A stretch of DNA of 55,167 nt from assembly GCA_016201275.1 (NCBI GenBank), contig JACQDB010000054.1, forward strand, positions 1-55,167, written 5' to 3'. This document shows positions 34,148 to 43,272 of the stretch, one piece after another (within the stretch, counting starts at the first letter, position 1; every line of letters starts with the position of its first letter). Position numbers and translations under genes: made by a program. The stretch is from Acidobacteriota bacterium (lineage in GTDB: Bacteria; Acidobacteriota; Blastocatellia; UBA7656). A model generated the notes under the pieces. It made no database searches, was not told where the DNA came from, and worked only from the letters and a program-made list of their open reading frames with translations.

Positions 34148-34248
34148 TACCGCAGACTGTCTAGTCTGCGGCTGACAGCGGAGGGCAATGACTTGGATTT
34201 ACTGCGCTTCTGTAACCAAGTCCACCGCAGGCTAGACAGCCTGCGGTA
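34148..34248. repeat. family C double palindrome
   Basis: GTACCGCAGACTGTCTAGTC (34148 onward) and its near reverse complement ending AGCCTGCGGTAC (34248) form long arms. Each arm is itself a CCGCAG...CTGCGG hairpin. One arm recurs at 54640-54670. Confidence 0.75.
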
Positions 34249-34316
34249 CATCTGCGCTGTAACTTAATGACAAAGGCATTACTCCAAACGCTGATTGAAA
34301 AGTTTGAGCTTTTATT

Positions 34317-36536
34317 ATGGCAAAAATTCCTGAAAACAGCGCAGCGCTGCTTGAGCAATATGGCCCGCATCTGGCTTACTCCAATGGCTTGAAACTGGCT
34401 ACAGGAGCCGATCCTGACCGTTTGGTGGATACCCATTGCTGCTTCTGCGGACAACAATGCGGCATACGTCTGAAGGTCAAAGAGAATCAGGTTATCGGCT
34501 TTGAACCCAGAGAAGATTTCCCTTTCAATCAAGGGATGCTCTGTCCGAAAGGCGTCAAGCGTTACCTGCAAGGCGCGCACCCTGACCGCCTGCTAACCGC
34601 TATAGAACGCGACCCGTCATCACCGACAGGCTTTCGCCCTATGGCTTATGAGCGCGCCATCGAGCGCGTCGCCGCAGAGATTCAACGCCTTCAAGCCGAC
34701 TATGGTAAAGACGCTTTCGGCATTCTGAGTGGCGCGAGTCTGACCACCGAAAAGGCTTATTTAATGGGCAAATTTGCCCGCGTCGCTGTGCAGACCGCCA
34801 ACATAGATTACAACGGCAGGCTCTGCATGGTGAGCGCCGCCGCTGGCAATAAAAAGGCTTTTGGCATAGACCGCGCCGCCAACCCTTGGTCGGATATTTT
34901 AGGCGCGGAGGTTGTATGGATCAGCGGCGCAAACGTCGCCGAATGCGCGCCCATCACCACCAACTATGTATGGCAAGCCCGCGAACACGGCGCGAAGATC
35001 ATCGTCGTTGATCCGCGCATCACGCCCATAGCCAGAACCTGTGATCTGTTTCTGCCGATCAAACCCGGACGCGACATTGCCCTCTTTAACGGCATACTGC
35101 ATTTGATGATTGCCAACGATTGGCTAGACCACGACTTCATCAATCAACACACGGTAGGCTTTGAAGCCGTCGCCGAACACGTCAGCGAATGGACGCCGAA
35201 ACAGACCGCGCAAGTCACCGGCATCACCGAACGCGCCATTCATCAAGCGGCGGAATGGTGGGGCAAAGCCAAGACCAGTTTTTTGCTGCACGCTCGCGGC
35301 ATCGAACATCATTCGCACGGTGTGCAAAACGTCTTGGGCGCAATCAACATGGTTTTAGCATCGGGCAGAATAGGCCGTGAACATTGCGGCTATGCGACCA
35401 TCACCGGGCAAGGCAACGGACAAGGCGGACGCGAACACGGGCAGAAGTGCGACCAGTTACCGGGCGGACGCGACATCAGCAACCCCGACCATCGCGCTTT
35501 CATAGCCAACGTCTGGGGCGTTGCAGCCAACGATTTGCCACAAGCCGGTGTGGATGCTTACGAGATGTTTCGCAAGATTGATCGCGGCGAAATCAAAGGC
35601 TTGTTGAGCCTGTGCTTCAATCCGAAAGTCTCTTTGCCGGATAACCATTTCATCACTCGCGCTCTGGACAAATTGGAGTTTTATGTAGCGATAGATTTTT
35701 TTCTCAACGAATCGGCACATCACGCTGACATCGTTTTGCCCGGTTCGCTGCACGAAGAGGACGAAGGCGTGGTGACGCAAATCGAAGGGCGCGTCATCAA
35801 AATCAACCAAGCCGTTGACCCGCCCGGCGATGCCAAACAGGATTGGCGCATCATTCAAGATATTGCCGCAAAGATGAAACGCGAACGCGGCTTTACCTTT
35901 CACAATCCGCGAGAAATTTTTGACGAATTGCGCGTCGCCTCAAAAGGCGGCATCTGTGATTATTCGGGCATCACCTACGAAAAAATCGAACAGCAGAACG
36001 GCGTCTTCTGGCCTTGCCCTGATGATGACCATCCGGGTACGCCGCGTTTATTTGAAGAAGGCTCGACGAACGTCATAGCCAAAGGCAACGGGCGTTTTTA
36101 TTTTCCCGACGGCAAAGCGCGCTTCAATGTCGCGCCCTACTCGCCGCCCATCGAAGACGTGGATGCGGAGTATCCAATAATTTTGACCACCGGCAGAGTC
36201 GTCAGTCAGTTTCTTTCGGGAACGCAAACCCGTCGCATAGGCCCGCTGGTTGACCAGTACCCCGAACCTTGCGTAGAGATGCACCCGCAGCTTGCCGAAA
36301 AACTTGGCATCAAAGACGGCGACTTAACGACAGTTGAATCACGACGCGGCGATTGCACCTTGCCGGCGATGGTGGTGACGACGATTCGCCCAGACACCGT
36401 ATTCATCCCTTATCACTGGGCAGGCCGCAAGAGCGCCAATCAATTGACCATTGCCGCGCAAGACCCGATCTCGAAAATCCCCGAATATAAAGTGTGCGCC
36501 GTGCGCGTCAGGCGGAGCGGGGAGAAGGGGAGATAG
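34317..36536 (+). CDS. molybdopterin nitrate reductase, NapA/NasA type, cytoplasmic
   Basis: The 739-aa product begins without a Tat signal, so it is cytoplasmic. It has an N-terminal 4Fe-4S site (CCFCGQQC, then GMLCPKG), the Mo-ligand Cys in [12 protein letters not shown] (Nap/Nas type), [35 protein letters not shown] and the C-terminal guanylate-binding domain ([24 protein letters not shown]). This fits a nitrate reductase; formate dehydrogenase is less likely as the Mo ligand is Cys, not Sec. The NarK-like transporter downstream supports nitrate. The electron route is unusual: membrane subunit, ferredoxin subunit and Rieske protein are all adjacent. The stop lies in a purine-rich tract (GGGGAGAAGGGGAG). 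Confidence 0.88.
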   Translation: MAKIPENSAALLEQYGPHLAYSNGLKLATGADPDRLVDTHCCFCGQQCGIRLKVKENQVIGFEPREDFPFNQGMLCPKGVKRYLQGAHPDRLLTAIERDPSSPTGFRPMAYERAIERVAAEIQRLQADYGKDAFGILSGASLTTEKAYLMGKFARVAVQTANIDYNGRLCMVSAAAGNKKAFGIDRAANPWSDILGAEVVWISGANVAECAPITTNYVWQAREHGAKIIVVDPRITPIARTCDLFLPIKPGRDIALFNGILHLMIANDWLDHDFINQHTVGFEAVAEHVSEWTPKQTAQVTGITERAIHQAAEWWGKAKTSFLLHARGIEHHSHGVQNVLGAINMVLASGRIGREHCGYATITGQGNGQGGREHGQKCDQLPGGRDISNPDHRAFIANVWGVAANDLPQAGVDAYEMFRKIDRGEIKGLLSLCFNPKVSLPDNHFITRALDKLEFYVAIDFFLNESAHHADIVLPGSLHEEDEGVVTQIEGRVIKINQAVDPPGDAKQDWRIIQDIAAKMKRERGFTFHNPREIFDELRVASKGGICDYSGITYEKIEQQNGVFWPCPDDDHPGTPRLFEEGSTNVIAKGNGRFYFPDGKARFNVAPYSPPIEDVDAEYPIILTTGRVVSQFLSGTQTRRIGPLVDQYPEPCVEMHPQLAEKLGIKDGDLTTVESRRGDCTLPAMVVTTIRPDTVFIPYHWAGRKSANQLTIAAQDPISKIPEYKVCAVRVRRSGEKGR

Positions 36537-36589
36537 GGAGACGGGGAGAAGGGGAGAGAAGAAGTGAACAACGGACAACGGACAACAGA

Positions 36590-36780
36590 CGAGGGCGAAG
36601 GGCTACGGACTACGGGCTAAGGACTAAGGATTGTGGATGAAATAACCTGCAAAACTTGAGAGATTTTCCAATGCCTTGTACGGGCGACCACCGCAGGGTC
36701 GCCCGTACAGGTTGTACTTTATTTCATCCACAATCCTAATGACTACGGGCTGAGGACTAAGGACTGAGGACTAGGAACTA
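36590..36780. repeat. GGACTAAGG-type simple repeat split by an intact family B element
   Basis: Degenerate tandem units (GGACTACGGGCTAAGGACTAA and GGGCTGAGGACTAAGGACTG) flank a 111-bp element at 36627-36737. That element has perfect 19-bp terminal inverted repeats (AGGATTGTGGATGAAATAA at 36627-36645 and its complement at 36719-36737) and a central palindrome TACGGGCGACC...GGTCGCCCGTA. Confidence 0.8.
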
Positions 36781-37422
36781 ATGACTAATGGAGAATTTTT
36801 TATAGATCAGACGCGCTGCATTGGTTGTCAGGCTTGCGTGCAGGCGTGCAGCGAATGCGACACGCACAAAGGCTATTCGATGATTCATCTCGAATACATT
36901 GATCGCGCTCATTCGGTGCAGACCGCGCCGGTCGTCTGTATGCACTGCGATTCGCCTACCTGTGCCGAAGTCTGTCCGGCGGATGCGATTAAGAAAACCG
37001 CTGATGGCGTTGTGCATACGGCGCGCAAGCCGCGTTGCATCGCCTGTAACAACTGCGTGCTGGCCTGCCCGTTCGGCGTTCCCAAGATGAAGACTGAATT
37101 CAAACTGATGATGAAATGCGATATGTGTTACGACCGCACGTCGGAAGGCAAACGCCCGATGTGCGCCACCGTGTGTCCGAGTCAGGCGCTGTTTTTCGGC
37201 AGCCGCGAACAACTCGAAGCCCTGCGCCCGCGCTCCGTGCCAACCAATCAATTTCAATTCGGCAATCAGGTCATCACCACCAAGGCCAATATGTTGTTGC
37301 CGAAAGTTGGGCGAGCGCAATATATAGATGTGACAGCGGCGATGGATGAGCAGACGACGGGCAAAGATATTTCTCTCAATATTCTGATGGATAATTTATT
37401 TAGCGAAGAGGAGAAGTTCTAG
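36781..37422 (+). CDS. four-cluster ferredoxin subunit (NrfC/DmsB type)
   Basis: The 213-aa product carries four 4Fe-4S cluster motifs: [40 protein letters not shown] and [20 protein letters not shown]. There is no signal peptide or membrane helix. Proteins of this type wire a molybdopterin subunit to a membrane partner. The ATG follows the repeat tract with only a weak AGGA site, so its expression may depend on what the repeat leaves of the operon transcript. It overlaps the Rieske gene by 1 nt. Confidence 0.92.
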   Translation: MTNGEFFIDQTRCIGCQACVQACSECDTHKGYSMIHLEYIDRAHSVQTAPVVCMHCDSPTCAEVCPADAIKKTADGVVHTARKPRCIACNNCVLACPFGVPKMKTEFKLMMKCDMCYDRTSEGKRPMCATVCPSQALFFGSREQLEALRPRSVPTNQFQFGNQVITTKANMLLPKVGRAQYIDVTAAMDEQTTGKDISLNILMDNLFSEEEKF

Positions 37423-37967
37423 TGAAAAGCGACAAGGAAGAATTGACGGTTGCGCCGGATGGTCGCCCACAGGAAGAGCAGCCGAAATGGCGCACCGATT
37501 TTCCGATAGACTGGCCGGAAGACCACTATGTGGCGCGGCGCGATTTCACCAAGTTCATGGTGTTGACGAGTCTAGCGTTTACGGTTGGGCAGGGCTGGAT
37601 TGTCTTGCAGAATTTTTTTCGCAAGCGGCGCGGCGAATTGCCCGTGCAGCGCCTTGCCGCAGTCGAACAGATTCCTGTAGGCGGGTCGCTGGTTTTTCAT
37701 TACCCGGACGAAGCCAATCCTTGCGTGCTGGTGCGGCGCACGGAAACCGCCTTTGTCGCCTTCGGTCAGGAATGCACGCACCTGGCTTGCGCGGTGGTGC
37801 CACAACCGGAGCGCAACTGTTTTCATTGCCCTTGTCACGAAGGCTATTTCGATTTGTCGAGCGGGCAACCGCTAGCCGGGCCGCCGCGCCGTCCTTTGCC
37901 ACGAATCAAACTCGAATTTCGGCAGGGCGAAATTTACGCCACAGGCATGGAAGGGAAGAGCGTATGA
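37422..37967 (+). CDS. Rieske 2Fe-2S protein with Tat-like membrane anchor
   Basis: The 181-aa product has [20 protein letters not shown] near the N-terminus, a twin-arginine-like signal anchor. The C-terminal Rieske domain shows CTHLAC and, 17 residues on, CPCHEGYFD, the two Cys and two His cluster ligands. GTG 37422 has a GAGGAGAAG site and shares its G with the previous TAG. The Rieske head is predicted outside the cytoplasmic membrane while the Mo enzyme is inside. That implies electron passage across the membrane, or that the anchor is not translocated. Confidence 0.9.
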   Translation: MKSDKEELTVAPDGRPQEEQPKWRTDFPIDWPEDHYVARRDFTKFMVLTSLAFTVGQGWIVLQNFFRKRRGELPVQRLAAVEQIPVGGSLVFHYPDEANPCVLVRRTETAFVAFGQECTHLACAVVPQPERNCFHCPCHEGYFDLSSGQPLAGPPRRPLPRIKLEFRQGEIYATGMEGKSV

Positions 37968-38188
37968 GAAGGTCTTTTACACGCGAGCAGCGCTTGACCA
38001 TTGTGTACGGCATTTTGTGCATCGTGTTGATTCTGGTGGTGCTGCAATTGTGGTTGTTCACGGCAACGATGAATGCGTACTTGAGCGGCGATGATGCGGT
38101 GGTGGTGCCTGCGGCGCTGGCCAGCTTGGTCTGCTTTTTATTGAACTTCGGTTTGCTGCGTTATTTGATTGCGATGGAGCGGAAATAA
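37964..38188 (+). CDS. 74-aa two-helix membrane protein (DUF6755-like)
   Basis: The product starts [20 protein letters not shown] and has two membrane helices (about 13-35 and 48-68). It overlaps the Rieske gene by 4 nt (ATGA), so translation is coupled. The start [10 protein letters not shown] and [14 protein letters not shown] recall DUF6755 proteins, which I cite from memory. It may be a small membrane anchor of the same complex. Confidence 0.85.
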   Translation: MRRSFTREQRLTIVYGILCIVLILVVLQLWLFTATMNAYLSGDDAVVVPAALASLVCFLLNFGLLRYLIAMERK

Positions 38189-38219
38189 TTTTTAACGTGA
38201 TGCGAGGGAGGGGAAGGGT

Positions 38220-39410
38220 ATGGATAAAAATTCTGGCAGTGCTTCACCAACTGGAAATGCTTTGCAATTGGCGCTGGCGACCGGGGCGTTTGCGGTTTGT
38301 TTTGCGGTCTTCGGGTCGGTGTCGGCGATGATGCCGATCATGCGAAAGTCGCTCGGCCTCAGCCCCATTCAAGTGAGCATAGCCGTAGCGATTCCGGTTT
38401 TGCTTGGCAGTTTAGGTCGCATTCCGCTGGGGATGTTGACGGATAAATATGGTGGGCGATTAATTTTTTCCATCGTCATGGCGTTTGCCGTGGTGCCAGC
38501 GGTGTTGATGGGATGGGTCGGCAGTTACTGGCAATTGCTGTTGTGCGGTTTTTTCATAGGCATCGCGCTGGCGAGTTTTTCCGTCGGCGTAGGTTTTTCG
38601 AGCGCTTGGTATCCGCCGGCAAAACAGGGCCTGGCGTTGGGCGTTTACGGCGCGGGCAACGTCGGGCAATCAATGGCGGCATTCGGTTCGCCTTTGCTTG
38701 CGGCGTCTCTGGGATTCAAATGGGGCTTTTGGACATTTGCCATCATACTCTTGGTCTGGCTTGTTTTGTTTATGACGCTGGCGCGCAATGCGCCGCGCCA
38801 AGTTCCGGCGAAATCCATCAAAGATATGCTCGCGCCGCTGCGTGAATCGAAGAGTTGGGTGCTGAGTTTGTACTACTTTTTAACCTTCGGCGGCTTTGTA
38901 GCGATGAGCATTTATCTGCCGACTTTTTTGACAGAGATGTTCAAACTGACGCCGCAGGATGCAGGGCTGAGAACCGCAGGCTTTGTGTTGCTGGCGACAG
39001 CGATGCGTCCAGTAGGCGGGATGTTGGCGGATAAAATCGGCGGCCTGACGATTTTGAAATGGGTCTTTCCGATTACTGCGATGATGGCGATTTTCATGGC
39101 CTGTCCGTTGATGTCAACCTTCACCATAGGGGCATTGGGAATGGCGGCGGCGATAGGCTTGGGCAACGGCGCGGTCTTCAAACTGGTGCCGGAATATTTC
39201 CCCAACGCGGTGGGCAGCGTGACCGGATTGGTGGGCGCGGCGGGTGGCTTGGGCGGTTTCTTTCCGCCTTTGGTGGTGGGCAGCGTTAAACAGATGACCG
39301 GCGCGTTTACTTTGGGCTTTGTGTTTCTGGCGATGTTTGCGGTGATTTGTTTAATCGTAGCGCGCAAAACCAGCTCGACCACGAAACTGCTACCGGCACA
39401 CGCTGTGTAA
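38220..39410 (+). CDS. NarK/NasA-type nitrate/nitrite transporter (MFS)
   Basis: The 396-aa product has 12 predicted membrane helices and NNP-family features: [14 protein letters not shown] between helices 2 and 3, and the glycine-rich signatures [11 protein letters not shown] and [12 protein letters not shown]. Members import nitrate or exchange nitrate for nitrite. It follows the 74-aa gene by 31 nt with a GGGAGGGGAAGGG site. It is the last gene of the operon; a family A palindrome follows. Confidence 0.93.
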   Translation: MDKNSGSASPTGNALQLALATGAFAVCFAVFGSVSAMMPIMRKSLGLSPIQVSIAVAIPVLLGSLGRIPLGMLTDKYGGRLIFSIVMAFAVVPAVLMGWVGSYWQLLLCGFFIGIALASFSVGVGFSSAWYPPAKQGLALGVYGAGNVGQSMAAFGSPLLAASLGFKWGFWTFAIILLVWLVLFMTLARNAPRQVPAKSIKDMLAPLRESKSWVLSLYYFLTFGGFVAMSIYLPTFLTEMFKLTPQDAGLRTAGFVLLATAMRPVGGMLADKIGGLTILKWVFPITAMMAIFMACPLMSTFTIGALGMAAAIGLGNGAVFKLVPEYFPNAVGSVTGLVGAAGGLGGFFPPLVVGSVKQMTGAFTLGFVFLAMFAVICLIVARKTSSTTKLLPAHAV

Positions 39411-39465
39411 GCGGGGGAAATAAAATTTCATGGGCATCGTTTGAGGAAGCGGAAAGAAATAGCAT

Positions 39466-39525
39466 CCCGTTGAGAAGCGGACTGTGACCGCCAGTCTCGC
39501 GGTCTGTGACCGCTTCTCAACCGGG
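39466..39525. repeat. family A palindrome after the nitrate transporter
   Basis: CCCGTTGAGAAGCGG on the left pairs with CCGCTTCTCAACCGGG on the right, and inner GTGACCGC pairs with GCGGTC-type bases. It lies between convergent narK-like and CRP/FNR genes and could end both transcripts. Confidence 0.7.
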
Positions 39526-39566
39526 TTATAGTTCTTTCTGTTCATCAATTCTTGTTCCGCAGTTAT

Positions 39567-40268
39567 CTATTCACCGGCGTAGGCGCGCAAGGCTTCTTCG
39601 TCGGGAATGTGAATGATGCGCCCGTCCACTGCAATCAGGTCGTTGTTCTGCAATCGCGCCAATGCACGCGACACCACTTCGCGCACCGTGCCGATGCGAG
39701 CGGCGATTTGTTGATTGGTCAACACCAATTCGACAGCGACTCCACGGGCTTGCGTCTGGCCGCGATAGCTGGCTTCGGCAAGCAGGAACTTTGCCAGCCG
39801 TTGATCCACTTCGTGAAGCGACAGGGTTTCGATTAATTCCGCTGAACGGCGCAAACGTCCGGCGAGCAATTTCAATGCGGCAAGAGCGATTTGCGGATGC
39901 TCCAGACAAAGCCGCTTCACGTCGCGCTTGTCTATAAAAAGAACTACAGCATCTTCTTCGGCGGCGGCGGTCGAAGGATACGCGCCGTCATCAAAGACCG
40001 GCACTTCGGCGATGGTCGCCCCTGCGCGTTCAACGTGAATCACCTGTTCGCGTCCGTCCAGGCTTTCGCGAAACGCACGCACCGCGCCTTCCCAAATGAC
40101 GTACAGGCCACGCGCCGTGTCGCCCGCCACAAAGAGAATGTCGCCGCGTTTGAGCGTGTGTTTGATAGCGCGTTCCGACAAGGCTTTTAATTCCGCTTCG
40201 CCGAGTTCGCCAAATAAAGCCGTGCGCCGCAGTGCTTCGATTTTCTCCATCGTCATAGGCTTTATCAT
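39567..40268 (-). CDS. CRP/FNR-family regulator, DNR/NnrR-like
   Basis: The 233-aa product has a cyclic-nucleotide-type sensor domain (LKRGDILFVAGDTARGLYVI, AEVPVFDDGAYPSTAAA), a dimer helix and an HTH (LTNQQIAARIGTVREVVSRALARL). The recognition helix has E-x-x-S-R, as in FNR and DNR rather than CRP. That fits TGAC half-sites. It has one Cys only, so it is not an FNR-type iron-sulfur sensor; NO or haem sensing as in DNR is possible. ATG 40268 was chosen; TTG 40292 is an alternative. The gene is divergent from ric, with a matching box between them. Confidence 0.92.
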   Translation of the reverse strand: MIKPMTMEKIEALRRTALFGELGEAELKALSERAIKHTLKRGDILFVAGDTARGLYVIWEGAVRAFRESLDGREQVIHVERAGATIAEVPVFDDGAYPSTAAAEEDAVVLFIDKRDVKRLCLEHPQIALAALKLLAGRLRRSAELIETLSLHEVDQRLAKFLLAEASYRGQTQARGVAVELVLTNQQIAARIGTVREVVSRALARLQNNDLIAVDGRIIHIPDEEALRAYAGE

Positions 40269-40313
40269 CGCGCCCGAATGGTCTTCCTTCAAGTCTGAAA
40301 AAGTTTTCGCCTG

Positions 40314-40354
40314 TGACTTATGTCAGCGGCAAGGCGGTCTTGCTGGCTTACACT
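40314..40354 (+). promoter_or_regulatory. CRP/FNR-family box plus -10 element before ric
   Basis: TGACTTATGTCA (40314-40325) is the second TGAC-N4-GTCA palindrome. A TACACT hexamer lies at 40349-40354. The distance from box centre to -10 is 29.5 nt, identical to the nitrate operon promoter. Confidence 0.7.
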
Positions 40355-40412
40355 CAAGCTTGAGAGAACAATTTTACATTCACAAGCCAAGCTTGATGCG
40401 GAGGAAAAATTT

Positions 40413-41138
40413 ATGTTGATGAAAGAGAGCAAAACAGTGCGCGAGTTGGTGGTTTCCTATCCCGGCGCGTCTCGCGTATTTGAAAAAGCCGGTATTGATT
40501 ATTGCTGCGGCGGCGGGCGCTCGCTTGACGAAGCTTGCCAGGCGGTAGGCGTTTCGGTGAATGAAGTGCTGCACAAGTTGGAAGAACTGCCGGAATTTTC
40601 TTTGGGAAACACGACCGAAAAAAATTGGGCGACGGAGCCGCTGAAAAATCTAATCTCCTTCATTGTTGAAACGCATCACGTCTTTACCAAAAATGAATTG
40701 GCACGTCTGGAAAAATTGCTGGCGAAAGTCTGCACCGTGCATGGCGAAAATCACCCGGAGTTGTGGAACGTCAATTCGTTGTTCATCGAATTGAAGAATG
40801 ATCTGCTGCCGCATATGTTCCGAGAAGAGCAGGTGCTGTTTCCGTACATCAATGCGTTGCAGGAGGCCGATACGAATCATCTGCCTGCGCCTACGCCGTT
40901 TTTCGGTACGGTGCAAAATCCCATACGCATGATGAGTTTGGAACACGATGCGGTGGGCGATATTTTGCGGGCGCTACGTCAGGCGAGTCATGATTTTGCC
41001 GTGCCGGAAGGAACCTGCATCAGTTATGCGACGCTCTATCAAGCCTTGCAGGAGTTCGAGCAGGATTTGCATCAGCATATTCACCTGGAAAATAATTTCC
41101 TGTTTCCCAGAGCCATTGAACTGGAAGCCGCGATATAG
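40413..41138 (+). CDS. ric: iron-sulfur cluster repair di-iron protein (RIC/YtfE/ScdA)
   Basis: RIC repairs iron-sulfur clusters damaged by nitric oxide or peroxide. The 241-aa product has the N-terminal DUF542 segment with DYCCGGGRSLDEAC (residues about 28-42) and a C-terminal hemerythrin-like domain. Its di-iron ligands lie in VETHHVF, MFREEQVLFPYI, MSLEHDAVGDIL and HQHIHLENNFLFP. ATG 40413 follows GCGGAGGAAA. The regulatory box upstream and the divergent DNR-like gene suggest induction by nitrosative or low-oxygen stress. Confidence 0.95.
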   Translation: MLMKESKTVRELVVSYPGASRVFEKAGIDYCCGGGRSLDEACQAVGVSVNEVLHKLEELPEFSLGNTTEKNWATEPLKNLISFIVETHHVFTKNELARLEKLLAKVCTVHGENHPELWNVNSLFIELKNDLLPHMFREEQVLFPYINALQEADTNHLPAPTPFFGTVQNPIRMMSLEHDAVGDILRALRQASHDFAVPEGTCISYATLYQALQEFEQDLHQHIHLENNFLFPRAIELEAAI

Positions 41139-41191
41139 AAGATGAATGATTGACGTAAATTTTCTATGCGGTTTCAAATGCCTACATCTGA

Positions 41192-41286
41192 CTTAGCGAA
41201 TCCCAGCGACTTGGCGGCTTGGCGTGCGACTGTAGATTGCTGAACCCAGCAAGCGAACTCGCGCCAAGTCGCCGGGATTCGCTAAG
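41192..41286. repeat. long inverted repeat after ric
   Basis: Bases 41192-41216 (starting CTTAGCGAATCCCAGCGACT) pair with 41262-41286 (ending GGGATTCGCTAAG) over 25 bp with one mismatch, around a 45-nt loop. A related CGCCAAGTCGCC fragment lies near 15340. Confidence 0.7.
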
Positions 41287-41732
41287 ATTTTTCGGTAGCG
41301 CGAAACAAGTATTGCTGAAGTGGGAACACTTGAACCGATGCGTAGCTTCGTAGGAGTTACAAAAATATTTCGTACCTCATTTCTATAGACAGGCCGTGCC
41401 TACGGAGCGCAAGCGGCGCAGTTGGTTGCCGGTCGAGCCATACTTTTTTCGCCCTACCGATTTTTCTTGCCCCTCGCCGCTGCCAATGTGCAAGCGGACT
41501 TGGTTCTGCAAGGCTTGCAAAATTAGTGCTGACATACGCTCCTCTTCTGTGCTAGATTGACAGCCGTAACCCTGAAGTCTCAAGCCTATTGGTCAAATCA
41601 GTAGCCGCATCATTGCCCTGAAGTTTTTTACTCTCACCGTAAAATTCTCACCCGAAAAATTGCCTGTTGCGGCAAATGGCGAAGCTTGCATCTCGCCGTT
41701 TGCCGGTGGTTTTCAAAGAAGGAGATTTCTCT
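41287..41732. other. intergenic stretch, no gene supported
   Basis: A 66-aa minus-strand frame (41383-41583) crosses this gap but has no ribosome site or family resemblance. No clear promoter was identified for the DUF1800 gene. Confidence 0.45.
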
Positions 41733-43148
41733 ATGGCACGCATGACCTATGACGAAGCGGCGCACCTGCTCAGGCGCATGGGATTTGGTGGCACGCCTGC
41801 CGAAATCGACAGCCTGGCGACGCGCAGCCGCGACGAAGCGGTTGATTATCTGCTCAATTACGAAGCCGTCAACAATGACGAGATGGATAATTATTTGAGC
41901 CGCAATTTCAACCCGAAACGCTTTACGCCGACCGATGATCTGCAACTCTGGTGGATTGTGCGTATGCTCAAAACCGCGAGGCCGTTTGAAGAGAAGATGA
42001 CGATTTTCTGGCACAACCATTTTGCCACGGCGCTCGATAAAGTAGATTACCCGTTGATGTATTTGCAGAATCAACTGCTCCGCTCCAATGCCCTCGAACG
42101 CTTTGATAGCCTGCTGCTCAACGTGGCGCGTGATCCGGCGATGCTGGTATGGCTGGACGGCGTCAGCAATGTGCGCGGCAATCCAAATGAAAATTTCGCC
42201 CGTGAATTGCAGGAACTTTTCACGATGGGCATCTACGACGCGGTTACCGGGCAGGCCAACTACACGGAAAAAGATGTGAAGGAAATTGCCCGTGCTTTCA
42301 CCGGCTGGACCTTCAAACAAAAGGGCGAGAAAAAATACAAATACGTTTTCTACATACAAGCAGACCATCACGACGATGGCGCGAAAGAGATTTACGGGCG
42401 CGTCGCCAATTACAGCGGCGAAGATGTCATCGAAGTGGTGTGCGCCAGACGTTCGACAGCGCGTTTCTTAATCAAAAAATTGTTCGAGTTTTTCGTCTAT
42501 CCATTATCGAATAGCGGCGAGGACAAAGCGACCATCGAAAAATTCGCCGATGTTTATGTGAACGGCAATCACTCGCTACGCGCTGTGGTGCGGGCTATTT
42601 TTACGTCGGAAGAATTCTTCGGCACGCTCGCCCGCTTCGCCTTAATCAAAAGTCCTGCCGAAATGATTGTCAGTTCGATTCGCACCCTCGGCGCGGATTA
42701 TTACGCGGGCAATATGAACGACGGCGATTACGACACCTACGGCCAGTTCAGACGCATGGGCTTTGACCTGCTCAACCCGCGAGATGTGTCGGGATGGAAA
42801 TTGAATCTCGGCTGGTTAAGCACGGCGACGTTGTTGGAGCGCTACAATTTTGCCAGTGATTTATTGACTAATCGCGATTTTGGCAATCGTGTGCTGGGCG
42901 CAAAACTCACCAACGACCAGCTACGAAAATATACCGATGCCAGCGCCGAAAAGACTGTGCAAAATTTTCTCGCATTGCTGGGGCCGCTCAAAGTTGACGC
43001 GGCGACCGTGCAAACGCTCGCCAATTATTTGCAGATGGACGACGATGGCAGGCGCGTGAACTTTACCGTGGACGACCACAGCATAGATAAAACCGTTCGC
43101 GGTTTGGTCTATCTGATTATGTGTTTGCCGGAATATCAAATGAATTAA
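41733..43148 (+). CDS. DUF1800 family protein
   Basis: The 471-aa product begins MARMTYDEAAHLLRRMGFGG and contains the DUF1800 hallmarks: HLLRRMGFG, MTIFWHNHFAT, NENFARELQELFTMG, EIARAFTGW and LINPRDVSGW-like NPRDVSGWKLNLGWL. No signal peptide is visible. ATG 41733 follows AAGAAGGAGA. DUF1800 and DUF1501 genes travel together in Acidobacteria and Planctomycetes, as they do here. Their biochemical role is unknown. Confidence 0.93.
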   Translation: MARMTYDEAAHLLRRMGFGGTPAEIDSLATRSRDEAVDYLLNYEAVNNDEMDNYLSRNFNPKRFTPTDDLQLWWIVRMLKTARPFEEKMTIFWHNHFATALDKVDYPLMYLQNQLLRSNALERFDSLLLNVARDPAMLVWLDGVSNVRGNPNENFARELQELFTMGIYDAVTGQANYTEKDVKEIARAFTGWTFKQKGEKKYKYVFYIQADHHDDGAKEIYGRVANYSGEDVIEVVCARRSTARFLIKKLFEFFVYPLSNSGEDKATIEKFADVYVNGNHSLRAVVRAIFTSEEFFGTLARFALIKSPAEMIVSSIRTLGADYYAGNMNDGDYDTYGQFRRMGFDLLNPRDVSGWKLNLGWLSTATLLERYNFASDLLTNRDFGNRVLGAKLTNDQLRKYTDASAEKTVQNFLALLGPLKVDAATVQTLANYLQMDDDGRRVNFTVDDHSIDKTVRGLVYLIMCLPEYQMN

Positions 43149-43272
43149 CGATCACCATCGGAACCGTTCGCCACGAAGTTTGCGACGTTCACGAAGCCGA
43201 AACATAGCATAAGTTGCTTCGTGTTCTTTGAGTTCTTCGTGGTTAGAAAAGCGGTTTGCAGCGGAGGAGATG

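Noticed and set aside
41383-41583. 66-aa minus-strand frame upstream of the DUF1800 gene
   Set aside because: No start signal and no recognisable protein features.
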